From NCBI GenBank assembly GCA_029262995.1, contig JAJCYH010000017.1:1-46646 (forward strand): 46,646 nt of DNA, given 5' to 3'. The translations under genes were made by a program, and so were the position numbers. This document shows, piece after piece, positions 1 through 8,886 of this stretch. The notes under the pieces were generated by a model, which saw nothing but the letters and a program-made list of their open reading frames with translations, made no database searches and was not told where the DNA came from. The first letter of the stretch is position 1; each line of letters begins with the position of its first letter. This DNA is from Saprospiraceae bacterium (lineage in GTDB: Bacteria > Bacteroidota > Bacteroidia > Chitinophagales > Saprospiraceae).

Positions 1-2600
1 AAATGTCTGAACACAACTTGCTTGTCTGCCACACTCATCAGTTGCAGTATACGTAATCTCATATTTAGATCCATCACAACCAAATTGACCAAATACCAAA
101 TGTGGTCCTTCGGTGACATAGGAATAACTCAATCCACATGATGTCGTTATCACTGGGATGCCTGCTGAAATTTCTTGATAACATTCAACAATCCTATCTA
201 GAGGACAGCCAATTCTTGGTCCGTTATTATCTAAAGTAAAGGTTTGAATACAACTTGCTGTTCTTCCACATTCATCTGTGGCTGTATAAGTAATCTCATA
301 CTTAGAACCATCACAACCGAATTGTCCATGTACCAAATGTGGTCCATCGGTCACATAATCATAGCCAAGTTCACATGATGTAGTTATCACTGGGATGCCT
401 TCAGCTATATCATAATAACATTCAACCGTTTTATCCGCCGGACATACAATAGTTGGACCATCGTTCTGAAGCGTAAATCTTTGAGTGCATCGCTTCATTC
501 TTCCACACTCATCTGTTACCTTGTATACAATCTCATATCTTGATCCATGACAACCATCCTGACCAAATACTAGATTTGGACCATCGGTCACATAATCATA
601 GCCAAGTTCACATGTAGTAGTAATCTCTGGGACACCTTCAGCTATATCATAATAACATTCAACTGTTTTATCCACCGGACATACGATTGTAGGTCCTTCA
701 TTATCCAAAGTAAATTTTTGAATACAACTTGCTGTTCTACCGCACTCATCTGTAGCGGCATAAGTAATTTCATATCTTGATCCATGACAGCCAAATTGTC
801 CATGCACTAAATGTGGTCCTTCGGTCACATAATCATAACCAAGTTCACATGTAGTAGTAATCACTGGAATTCCTACAATTATATGATCATAACATTCTAC
901 TGTTTTATCAGCTGGGCATATTATTGTTGGACCATCGTTATCTAATGTAAATGTCTGTGTACAACTTGCACTTCTATCACATACATCTGTTACTGTATAA
1001 GTTATAGTATATCTAGATCCGTGACAACCAAATTGTCCATGAACCAAAATTGGACCATCGGTGGTTACATCATAATCAAGATTACATGATACTGTAATAT
1101 TAGGAATACCTTCAACAATGTGATCGTAGCACTCTACGGTTTGATCAGCTGGGCAAACAATTGTAGGAGGATCATTCTCAATGGTAAAGCTCTGTTCACA
1201 AGAAGCACTCCTTCCACACTCATCTGTAGTAGAGTAAAGTATTTTATAAATATTATCAGGGCAATTGACTTGCGGACCTACAATAGTTGGTGAAGCAATA
1301 AAGATTTCATATTCCAATTCGCAACTAGTAACAACTGTAGCAATGCCTTGACTCATATCGCTGACACACTCAATAGTTTTATCAGCAGGACATGTAATTA
1401 CAGGTCCTTCGTTATCCAATGTAAATGTTTGCGTACAACTAACTGATCGATCACATTCGTCAGTTGCAGTATAAGTAATTTGATACTTTGCTCCATCACA
1501 GCCATCTTGTCCGCTAACAAGTGAAACTCCGACAGTTGCAATATCATATGATAAATTACATGAAGTTAATACTGTAGGAACTCCTATAGTAATATCTGAG
1601 TAACATTCTACTGTCATATCTGGTGGACATACAATTGATGGTCCTTCGTTATCCAATGTAAATGTTTGCATACAACTTGCATTCCTTCCACAAACATCAG
1701 TAACAGTATATGTCAATTTATAAGTAGCACCATCACATGCATCTTGACCGCTGACAAGAGTTGGGCCTTCAGTTGTGATTGTGTATTCCAATCCACAAGA
1801 AGTGGTAACAATAGGTGCTCCAAAATGGATGTCACTATAACACTCAACTACTTCATCTGGAGGACAAACAATAGTCGGAGGATTATTTTCAATTGTAAAT
1901 TTCTGCTGACATTCAGCCGTTCTTCCACATTCATCTACAACGGCATAAGAAATATAATATACATTTCCTGGACAATTGATGGTTGGACCGAACAAATCAG
2001 GAGTAGCTACAAAAACTTCATAGTCTAATCCACATGAAACGGTGACAGTAGGAATACCTTCTATTATTTCATTTACACATTCAATAGTCATATCTGGTGG
2101 ACATACAATCGTTGGTCCTTCATTCTCCAATGTAAATGTTTGCGTACAACTAGCCGTTCTTCCGCACTCATCTGTCGCTGTATAAACGATTTTGTATTTT
2201 GCATTATCACATTTATCCTGACCAGACACAAGTGTCGGACCAGAAGTAGTGATATCGTAATTTAAGTTACAAGAAGTAACTGCTGTAGCAATTCCTTCTT
2301 GAATATCCTCATAACATTCTACCGTCATGTCAGGAGGACATGTTATCGTTGGAGGATTATTGACAATTGTAAATGTCTGTGTACAACTAACGGTACGATT
2401 ACATTCATCAATCGCTGTATATGTGATTTCATATTTTGCACCAGGACAATTATCTGTACCACTTATTCTGTGCGGTCCATCAGTAGTCAAGGTGTAAGTT
2501 TCTCCACAAGAAGTAGTCACTACTGGAATACCTTCTTGAATATTCTCGTAACAATCCACGGTCATATTAGGAGGACATGTTATTGTTGGTGGGTCACTTT
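1..2600 (-). repeat. Tandem array of about 237-bp (79-residue) HYR-like units
   Basis: In the gene's own direction each unit opens with a T-I-x-C-P-P-D-M-T-V-E-C type motif and closes with Y-T-A-T-D-E-C-G-R-T-A-S-C-T-Q-T-F-T. The CPP boundary recurs near 2573, 2335, 2098, 1860, 1623, 1389, 1152, 915, 678, 441 and 205, giving a mean period of about 237 bp, ten full units and one cut by the window edge. Most units carry six Cys at fixed places. The closing motif fits the end of the Pfam HYR domain. Units ending near 1860 and 1153 are a variant in which the middle reads like V-A-T-P-D-L-F-G-P. Confidence 0.9.
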
Positions 2601-5600
2601 CAATATTTATTATTTGTACGCACTCAAATTCCACAGTACACTCACCTGGTGGAGGCGGGGGTGGTGGTGGAGGTATAAAAGAACAAGTCTCATTATTTTC
2701 AGTAACCATATTGGTCAACATAAGACTACCATATCTATCACCCATTACTATAGGAGCAGAACATGAAGTATGGATTTCAATTTCTTCCTGTCCACCGTTA
2801 ATTTTAATTGTTGTAGGATTTGGCAGTTTGTCATTTCCATCCTTTACAGTAAATGACTGACCTTGTGAGATTGTACCTGATTGGAATACACTGTTTCCAT
2901 CTAATGCTGTCCATGTATAAGGACCTGAACCAGGAACTCCTCCACTACATGAAGACTTACTTCCTTGTGAATTATTATCAGCAGCACATCCACCACCTTC
3001 AAATACAAATGTTAATTCTGTTGGTTTACCACTTACATCATCGCAGCAATCAGTACCGTTACCGCTTCCGGAACCACCACCATTAACTACTAGTGTATTA
3101 TTGTTTATCTTAATTTCTCTCAATATTGGATCCTTACCATCATCCTCTCCTGAGCGTGAGGTAATCACAATATGGTTAAATGGAATACCAGGTGTGATTT
3201 CAAACACTTGATTGCCTGTAACAGGTAAAGCATCATAAGCAGTTGAAAATTTGGTTGAACTAGCTCCTCCATTTGATGAAACATATACATCGAGACCAAT
3301 CCATTTGTCAGAATTGTTTGAATCTTGTTCTTCATTACTCCAGTATATCTGTATTTTATCTGTTGCACTATTCTGACCACTAAATGATCCTGTTATTGTG
3401 CTTCCTTGATGCAGTCTTTCACCATTACTGGTATTACCATCATATAATAGTGCGACATCTCCACTGTCAAAATGTCCTCCAACAGCAGTCCAAGAAGAGC
3501 TTAATGGAATCGGAGGTGTACCATTAGAAGTGTCATCACCTGAACAAGGAACAGTAATTGTCCAAGTTCTTTCAATTATTTGTAAATCTGGACATTGAAA
3601 AGCTAATATTTTGTCTTCAAATTCTGAAGTTCCTCCACAATATAGAATTGGGGCACTTGTAACACTAGACAAGTCATCATAACAGGTCAAGTCTTCATCA
3701 GGTGGACATTCATATGGCGTTTCAATTATGATATTAACCATTTCTGTTGCTGTACAAGGAAAGCAAACTACAGGTGGAATATAAGGCTCACATGATTCAT
3801 TGTTTTCTGTTACCATACCGGTTAATTCCAAACTACCATATCTATCACCCATTACTATAGGAGCAGAACAAGAAGTATGTATTTCAATTTCTTCTTGTCC
3901 ATTATTTAACTTAATAATTGTAGGGTTAGGCAGTTTTGCGCCTCCGTCTTTAATTGTAAAAGACTGACCCAATGATACTGTCCCAGTTTGGAACACACTG
4001 TTTCCATCGCCTGCGGTCCATGTATAAGGACCAGAACCCGTTACACCACCTATACAATCAGATTTACTTCCTTGAGCATTATTGTCTGCAGCACAACCAC
4101 CACCTTGAAAAACAAATGTCAATTCTGTAGGTTTACCACTTACGTCATCACAACAATCAGATCCACTTCCGCCACTTGAACCACCTTCACCACACGTCAC
4201 TCCATTTTTACTTGTCATTCCGACAACCAATAGACTACCAAACTGATCCCCGATGCCCAATGGCTGAGAACAAGAAGCATGGAAAAATCCTATTTCTTGG
4301 TTATTGATTTTATAATCAATATTGGATGATAACTTATCTCCTGAGGTGGCAGTAAACTCTTCACCGATACTTACTGTACCATCAAAGTATATTGTACTTC
4401 CAGCATAAATCTTGATGTTGGTGGGACTTGCATTGTTTGCATTTCCAGAGCAACCAACTTTACCTGAATCTTGTGAATGATTGCTTTCTCCACATCCCCC
4501 ACCTACATATCTAAATGTTATGGATTTAGGATAGCTATCAAATTCATCACAACAATTCTGAGGAACGATTTCTTCTTCGCATTCTCTTTCAACGTCGAGC
4601 GTTACTGTTGCAGAACCAGAATAATTATATGTTACCATATGAGGTCCTAAACCAGTTGCCGTTGAAGGTGAGGCTCCAGAACCAAAATGCCATTCATAAT
4701 TAAATCCTGAACCAAGGTCAGGTGTTGAAAATGTACTTGAAATTCCAGCACATACCTGATCGTAATCAATGACAGGGTTTGGACACTCACATTCACCTAC
4801 ATTAATATTAACAGAAACAGGACAAGTCCCATCTTGTAATAATGTGATCATTTTTAAGCCTGTTGTTGAATAAATCACACTTGGTGGATTCATCCCAGAA
4901 TATGTCAATGGTGATGCACCATCACCAAAATTCCAAAAATAGTTAACACCAAATTCTGGAGAAGACAAACTAAAATATGCAGGGTCTTCAATACACTGTA
5001 CACTTTGGTATAGGATTCCAGGATCTGGACATGGATTACCACACTGTTCATTATCTTCTGACAGCATAGATAATAACTCCAAACTTCCGAATCTTTCACC
5101 TGGAACAATAGGTGCAGAACAAGACGTGTGAATTTCTATTTCCTCCTGACCATTATTTATCTTGATTATTGTAGGATTGGGTAATTTATTTCCCCCATCT
5201 TCTACTGTAAAAATATCACCTAATGAAATAGTACCCGATTGAAATACATTACTTCCATCACCAGCAGTCCAAGTATAAGGACCTGATCCGGGAACACCAC
5301 CCGTACAAGCTGACTTACTACCTTGTGAATTATTGTCTGCGGCACAACCGCCCCCTGCAAACCTAAAGGTCAACTCAACTGGTTTGCCATTAACTTGATC
5401 GCAACAATCACCGTCAGGTTGATTCATGGTGTTGCAATTACTCCCCAACATGATATTAATGTCACCATTATCATAAAAACCATTACCTCCACTTACAACT
5501 TCAAACCATCCTGACCCACCTAAACTTAAATCATCACTGGTAATATTAGCACCGTTACCAACTTGAAATGCAGGTCCAGTTCTTTCAACCGTAATTATAC

Positions 5601-6078
5601 CGCCTTGAGTTGTATTAATTGTACCTGTAACATTGGTATAATAAAACCAACCATTGGTGCTTGGGTTATGACAGAAATGTGATTTTGGACTTCCAGATGG
5701 TGGAATTGTGGTTCGTCCACTAAATGAAAAAGAATAGCTAATGCTTTCTGCATAGTTACCATTACTAGCAGTAGCAGAACCATCAAGTGTTGCTGTCCCA
5801 TCTGAACATTCCGTCCAGAACTGATTAGAACTTGCCAAATGTATAGATCCCTGAGATGGTGAATCCAAGTAGATTGAATAATTTATACTAGAGGAACAGT
5901 GACTTGTATTTTCAACAGGTCTTTCACAACAAGATTGTGAATTGATTCCTCCAATAAGTAATAGGTTAAGTGTTATAACTATAAAACTTAATATAACATT
6001 TCTGCTGCTTAAATTGTAATTACAACATTTTAATAAACTATGGAATAGTTTACCATTCAGGGTGTTAAAGTTTCTCAT
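1..6078 (-). CDS. Giant secreted repeat protein (adhesin-like), 3' end outside window
   Basis: The frame is open for 2026 codons from the ATG at 6078 to the left edge, with no stop, so the protein is partial. Residues 1-50 are an unusually long signal peptide: about 27 polar residues, then a hydrophobic core ending near INSQS. A beta-rich segment follows (about 50-220). Next come domain G1 (221-346), two PKD-like domains (347-504, with WNFGDG and WHFGSG motifs), G2 (506-628), G3 (640-764), an HYR-like unit (766-848), a beta-sandwich-like segment (848-995), G4 (1008-1130), a run of eight prolines, and the HYR-like array from about 1160 on. HYR and PKD domains are typical of Bacteroidota surface adhesins and gliding proteins exported by T9SS. 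The sorting domain would be expected in the missing C-terminus. The Cys-rich repeats point to an extracellular, disulfide-bonded fibre. The ligand is unknown. Confidence 0.9.
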   Translation of the reverse strand, partial: MRNFNTLNGKLFHSLLKCCNYNLSSRNVILSFIVITLNLLLIGGINSQSCCERPVENTSHCSSSINYSIYLDSPSQGSIHLASSNQFWTECSDGTATLDGSATASNGNYAESISYSFSFSGRTTIPPSGSPKSHFCHNPSTNGWFYYTNVTGTINTTQGGIITVERTGPAFQVGNGANITSDDLSLGGSGWFEVVSGGNGFYDNGDINIMLGSNCNTMNQPDGDCCDQVNGKPVELTFRFAGGGCAADNNSQGSKSACTGGVPGSGPYTWTAGDGSNVFQSGTISLGDIFTVEDGGNKLPNPTIIKINNGQEEIEIHTSCSAPIVPGERFGSLELLSMLSEDNEQCGNPCPDPGILYQSVQCIEDPAYFSLSSPEFGVNYFWNFGDGASPLTYSGMNPPSVIYSTTGLKMITLLQDGTCPVSVNINVGECECPNPVIDYDQVCAGISSTFSTPDLGSGFNYEWHFGSGASPSTATGLGPHMVTYNYSGSATVTLDVERECEEEIVPQNCCDEFDSYPKSITFRYVGGGCGESNHSQDSGKVGCSGNANNASPTNIKIYAGSTIYFDGTVSIGEEFTATSGDKLSSNIDYKINNQEIGFFHASCSQPLGIGDQFGSLLVVGMTSKNGVTCGEGGSSGGSGSDCCDDVSGKPTELTFVFQGGGCAADNNAQGSKSDCIGGVTGSGPYTWTAGDGNSVFQTGTVSLGQSFTIKDGGAKLPNPTIIKLNNGQEEIEIHTSCSAPIVMGDRYGSLELTGMVTENNESCEPYIPPVVCFPCTATEMVNIIIETPYECPPDEDLTCYDDLSSVTSAPILYCGGTSEFEDKILAFQCPDLQIIERTWTITVPCSGDDTSNGTPPIPLSSSWTAVGGHFDSGDVALLYDGNTSNGERLHQGSTITGSFSGQNSATDKIQIYWSNEEQDSNNSDKWIGLDVYVSSNGGASSTKFSTAYDALPVTGNQVFEITPGIPFNHIVITSRSGEDDGKDPILREIKINNNTLVVNGGGSGSGNGTDCCDDVSGKPTELTFVFEGGGCAADNNSQGSKSSCSGGVPGSGPYTWTALDGNSVFQSGTISQGQSFTVKDGNDKLPNPTTIKINGGQEEIEIHTSCSAPIVMGDRYGSLMLTNMVTENNETCSFIPPPPPPPPPGECTVEFECVQIINIESDPPTITCPPNMTVDCYENIQEGIPVVTTSCGETYTLTTDGPHRISGTDNCPGAKYEITYTAIDECNRTVSCTQTFTIVNNPPTITCPPDMTVECYEDIQEGIATAVTSCNLNYDITTSGPTLVSGQDKCDNAKYKIVYTATDECGRTASCTQTFTLENEGPTIVCPPDMTIECVNEIIEGIPTVTVSCGLDYEVFVATPDLFGPTINCPGNVYYISYAVVDECGRTAECQQKFTIENNPPTIVCPPDEVVECYSDIHFGAPIVTTSCGLEYTITTEGPTLVSGQDACDGATYKLTYTVTDVCGRNASCMQTFTLDNEGPSIVCPPDMTVECYSDITIGVPTVLTSCNLSYDIATVGVSLVSGQDGCDGAKYQITYTATDECDRSVSCTQTFTLDNEGPVITCPADKTIECVSDMSQGIATVVTSCELEYEIFIASPTIVGPQVNCPDNIYKILYSTTDECGRSASCEQSFTIENDPPTIVCPADQTVECYDHIVEGIPNITVSCNLDYDVTTDGPILVHGQFGCHGSRYTITYTVTDVCDRSASCTQTFTLDNDGPTIICPADKTVECYDHIIVGIPVITTTCELGYDYVTEGPHLVHGQFGCHGSRYEITYAATDECGRTASCIQKFTLDNEGPTIVCPVDKTVECYYDIAEGVPEITTTCELGYDYVTDGPNLVFGQDGCHGSRYEIVYKVTDECGRMKRCTQRFTLQNDGPTIVCPADKTVECYYDIAEGIPVITTSCELGYDYVTDGPHLVHGQFGCDGSKYEITYTATDECGRTASCIQTFTLDNNGPRIGCPLDRIVECYQEISAGIPVITTSCGLSYSYVTEGPHLVFGQFGCDGSKYEITYTATDECGRQASCVQTF
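2690..3055 (-). repeat. Gly/Cys-rich domain, copy G4
   Basis: About 120 residues starting DCCDDVSGKPTELTFVF, with GGGCAADNNSQGSKS, a YTWTALDG core and an EIHTSCSAP motif. It is nearly identical to copies G1 (5040-5415) and G3 (3785-4160). I believe this resembles a Pfam domain of unknown function (possibly DUF7467, from memory and unverified). It lies directly before the poly-Pro linker and HYR array. Confidence 0.75.
3785..4160 (-). repeat. Gly/Cys-rich domain, copy G3
   Basis: Same module as G4, with GGGCAADNNAQGSKS, YTWTAGDG and SCSAPIVMGDRYGSLE. It shares a run of about 38 identical bases with G4 (3833-3870 against about 2727-2764), which is more than the protein similarity alone would need. 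Confidence 0.75.
4195..4560 (-). repeat. Gly/Cys-rich domain, divergent copy G2
   Basis: The same layout is kept (CCDEFDSYPKSITFRY, then GGGCGESNHSQDSGKVGC, then HASCSQPLGIGDQFGSL), but the sequence is clearly older and more diverged than G1, G3 and G4. It sits between the second PKD-like domain and G3. Confidence 0.7.
5040..5415 (-). repeat. Gly/Cys-rich domain, copy G1
   Basis: First copy in the protein. It has GGGCAADNNSQGSKSAC, YTWTAGDG and EIHTSCSAPIVPGERFGS. It is followed at once by the two PKD-like domains (about 4565-5040). Confidence 0.75.
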
Positions 6079-6124
6079 GTCAAAAGGGTGTTAGTGTTAT
6101 TAACTTCGGTTTTATACGGAAAAA

Positions 6125-6150
6125 GCCTTACACCGCTAGCGGTATAAGGC
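6125..6150 (-). terminator. Terminator-like hairpin in the leader of the giant gene
   Basis: A 12-bp stem (GCCTTATACCGC against GCGGTGTAAGGC, one mismatch) with a very tight loop. On the minus strand it is followed directly by TTTTTCC. It lies only about 47 bases before the ATG at 6078, so it is in the 5' leader and not after a gene. It could act as an attenuator or as a structure that hides the start. No known riboswitch was recognised around it. Confidence 0.45.
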
Positions 6151-6697
6151 CAATTTATTTGTCTCAATCTCTTATTTATACAACAACCTAATGCACTAAT
6201 GAAACTGTACAAAAATGTCAGATTCATGGTCCATTTTATTGGACATATGTACTCGTATACGGACGAGACATAGCACGGGTGTAAAGTTCTAGTTCTCACT
6301 CAAAGGGTGTTTAAGGTTTTTACCTTACGAGCAAATTTGGTTAAAGCACTTCGAATTTTATTCTTTTGAAAGCCTCAAAACAGCTAAATGACAACTACTT
6401 AGCAAACTTGAAAACAATAATTATTCACCAGTAGAACTGTGCTTTAATAATATACATCAACACCAAGTATTCTTTTAGTGTGAGGATGTAATATCAATTT
6501 GTTCGTCGTATTGATTTCACACAATATGATATGAAAGTTTGAATACAACCCTATGAAAAAAATGTAATTTAGATATGCATTCTATCGTAATATATAAGCA
6601 TAAGGTTATGAGAAGAATACATAATAAAGATGAGCGTAATCTTATGAAAAATTAGAAATTTTCAAATGATATTTTATTCTAATATTTTAGAAAAAAG

Positions 6698-6740
6698 AAA
6701 GTGTCATATAGACAATATCCCATATGACACTTTTATTTAT
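6698..6740 (-). terminator. Rho-independent terminator of the M49 peptidase gene
   Basis: A perfect 12-bp inverted repeat, AAAGTGTCATAT (6698-6709) and ATATGACACTTT (6722-6733), with a 12-base loop. On the minus strand the stem runs on into a T-rich tail (TTTCTTTTTTCT). It lies 50 bases past the stop at 6783. Confidence 0.8.
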
Positions 6741-6782
6741 TACAGATAAAATATTTTAAATTTATCTATCACCTGATGAATA

Positions 6783-8456
6783 TTACAACTTTAATACTGA
6801 AATTCCTTGATTGAAAACAACATCAACCGGAATACCCAAATCAGCCAATTTATCTAAATCTGACTTCAATACTTCGCCAATTTTCCCTTTTTCCTGTACC
6901 AATGAAGCCACAGCGTCATAGTCGCCATCTCCTTGAAGCGTGAGTATTATTTCTGATAATTCATTCATTGCCTTTAATAGATTATCAGCGTTAACAGTAT
7001 AATATCCTGTATTATCATCTCTCTTAAAAGCACCCATCTCATCAAAAAAGTTGAACCGAATCATATTCGCTTTGCCATGTGCTGACGAAGCACCAAAACG
7101 AACAGATCTAAAAATACTTGTCATAAATGTTACATAATAATCCATCAAATCACCATCAATTTCTCCTCTTTTATGCAATTGATGAATCATATACAAACCT
7201 AGCATATCTGCCTTACCTTCCTCCAATGCTGAGGAGTGTTCCTTTAGGGCTTTGCGCACTGTAGACTTTCCGTCAATTGTGTTCTTTATTCCTAAACCAT
7301 GAGCTACCTCATGAAACATCGTATTAGCAAAAAAAGCATCAAAGGTGATATGCTTTCTTTGTGATGGAACTATTAACGCTTCGGAAATAGGCAATAATAT
7401 TTTATCAAATTTGGCTTTCATAGCATTTTTAAGCTGCAGCCTTCTTGTGCCCTTTTCAAGCTGTACTTGTTCGTCATTTGGCAAATTAATTGCTATTGTC
7501 TTACTGCCTGCATTACAATCGCCAGCATAATAAATCACATCGTAGGCATTTAATTCAGTATCATTTCCTGGGCTTTCAGATTTGTACTCCGGAGCAACAG
7601 GAAGGCCTTTCTGTAAATCAGGCAGAAACTGTGCATATTTGGCTAATTTAGCACTCCATTCCATATCCTTTACCAATACATAGGCCTCGTGAGCTGCTTT
7701 GAAACCGAAGAGTTGATCTTCATATGTCTCTATTGGTCCGATTACGATATCCAAATGATTATCTTTCATATCTAACCATGCCATATCACTTGCCTGATAT
7801 TCATCATTAAGCAAAGCCTCAGCTCGAAGCTCAAGATAATTCTTAAAAGCCTCATTATCCGTCAATTCTGATGCTTCACGCAAAAGTTTAGCAACTGCTG
7901 CATTTTCCTTCTTATAATGATCGTGATATGGCAGTAAGCTTAAGCCTCCATCATCATCTCTTCTTATGAAACTGTATAGACCTTCCTTAGAATTCAATTC
8001 CGCAGATTCAAATTCTTCTTTGGTCATGTCCTTAGGATAATAGTTACTTCCTGCAGTCTTTTCTTCATGACCTTCAATAAATACAGCATTATTATTCAAT
8101 CTGTCCCATGGACCATAATTGATCGTCGCAAAAGTCTTCAAGTCTTCATCTTCGATTGAAGCAAGCAATTCCTCCTTATCTCCATAAGCTTCATACCAAA
8201 ACATTTCATCCATATACTGAGCAGCCTCTATCAATTTTCTAATAACTAGCTTTTCATTTTCATCCAACAAAGCCAGATCGGTACTTAGCGTAAATGGCGT
8301 ATATTTTCCTAGTAAGGGGTTTAATTTTTCTTTTGAATAAACAAGATCATAATTAACAGCTTCAAATTTTGAATCCACAACAGCAGTATCTTTTACAGCA
8401 GAATCATTACATGCCATAAAAATCAGGATAAATAGAACTAAATGTATATTTTTCAT
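6783..8456 (-). CDS. M49-type (dipeptidyl-peptidase III-like) zinc metallopeptidase lipoprotein
   Basis: 557 residues. The signal peptide ends in a lipobox (IFMAC, Cys16), so it is probably a lipid-anchored envelope protein. The zinc site is visible as HEVAHGLG near residue 385, followed about 30 residues on by EEGKADMLG, which gives the third ligand Glu. Classical DPP III enzymes have a six-residue HExxGH motif. This one has the ordinary five-residue HExxH seen in a minority of M49 relatives (for example the Caldithrix enzyme). The family removes dipeptides from the N-termini of short peptides, so a peptide-scavenging role is inferred. Relatives are sometimes mislabelled as dihydrofolate reductase or NUDIX hydrolase. 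The gene is single, with its own terminator. The start is the only Met before the hydrophobic core. Confidence 0.8.
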   Translation of the reverse strand: MKNIHLVLFILIFMACNDSAVKDTAVVDSKFEAVNYDLVYSKEKLNPLLGKYTPFTLSTDLALLDENEKLVIRKLIEAAQYMDEMFWYEAYGDKEELLASIEDEDLKTFATINYGPWDRLNNNAVFIEGHEEKTAGSNYYPKDMTKEEFESAELNSKEGLYSFIRRDDDGGLSLLPYHDHYKKENAAVAKLLREASELTDNEAFKNYLELRAEALLNDEYQASDMAWLDMKDNHLDIVIGPIETYEDQLFGFKAAHEAYVLVKDMEWSAKLAKYAQFLPDLQKGLPVAPEYKSESPGNDTELNAYDVIYYAGDCNAGSKTIAINLPNDEQVQLEKGTRRLQLKNAMKAKFDKILLPISEALIVPSQRKHITFDAFFANTMFHEVAHGLGIKNTIDGKSTVRKALKEHSSALEEGKADMLGLYMIHQLHKRGEIDGDLMDYYVTFMTSIFRSVRFGASSAHGKANMIRFNFFDEMGAFKRDDNTGYYTVNADNLLKAMNELSEIILTLQGDGDYDAVASLVQEKGKIGEVLKSDLDKLADLGIPVDVVFNQGISVLKL

Positions 8457-8517
8457 ATTCTTAGATTTTAAACAAAATGTGCTTGAAAATACTTAATTAA
8501 GATGAATTCCATAGAAA

Positions 8518-8886
8518 ATGAAAACGCAAAAGACAACACTTATAATCGGTGCATCCCTAAATCCAAGCAGGTACTCCAATATATTAATGCAAAGATTATC
8601 TCTAGCTGATATTCCAGCCTTTGGTCTTGGAATTAAAAAAGGACAGGTTGGAAATATAAAAATAACCACAGACAAACTAACACTAGAACATATTCATACC
8701 ATTTCATTATATCTTAGGGCAGAACTTCAAAGTCAATATGAAAGCTATATGCTTTCTCTAAATCCCGAAAGAATTATTTTTAATCCAGGTGCTGAAAATA
8801 GTCGATTGAAACTATTGGCTGAAAACAATGGGATTGAAGCTATCAATGCATGCTCCCTTGTGATGTTACAAACAGGTCAATTTTAG
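8518..8886 (+). CDS. CoA-binding domain protein (YccU-like)
   Basis: 122 residues, the full size of the small single-domain CoA-binding family (Pfam CoA_binding_2). A Rossmann start, TTLIIGASLNPSRYSN, is followed by a phosphate-binding-like turn and a final INACSLVML strand, as in the CoA-binding domain of succinyl-CoA synthetase. The family binds CoA, but its role in the cell is not settled. The stop overlaps the stop of the convergent proline dehydrogenase gene by four bases, leaving no room for a terminator between them. Confidence 0.75.
   Translation: MKTQKTTLIIGASLNPSRYSNILMQRLSLADIPAFGLGIKKGQVGNIKITTDKLTLEHIHTISLYLRAELQSQYESYMLSLNPERIIFNPGAENSRLKLLAENNGIEAINACSLVMLQTGQF

Larger units (their letters stand above)
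6079..6782. other. 704-bp intergenic region between giant gene and M49 peptidase
   Basis: The region holds the leader hairpin (6125-6150), a possible minus-strand GTG leader ORF (6299-6075) and the peptidase terminator (6698-6740). A short motif AGGGTGTTwA occurs three times around the start of the giant gene (6059, 6086, 6304). I found no clean TAnnTTTG promoter element on the minus strand and no tRNA. Between about 6330 and 6690 I see nothing but AT-rich DNA. Confidence 0.6.

Noticed and set aside
1-2600. CRISPR-like periodic DNA
   Set aside because: The period is about 237 bp, the units are diverged copies of one another with no fixed short repeat and unique spacers, and the minus-strand frame is open throughout.
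1666-5801. Several short reading frames on both strands inside the first 6 kb
   Set aside because: They lie in other frames of the giant gene and share its repeat pattern. Their translations are low-complexity and match no family.
6330-6690. tRNA, small RNA or riboswitch in the long intergenic region
   Set aside because: No cloverleaf, T-loop sequence or known aptamer pattern. The only strong stems are the two terminator-like hairpins already listed.
7345-7530. Plus-strand 61-codon frame with a hydrophobic stretch
   Set aside because: It lies entirely within the M49 peptidase gene in the opposite strand and has no family features.
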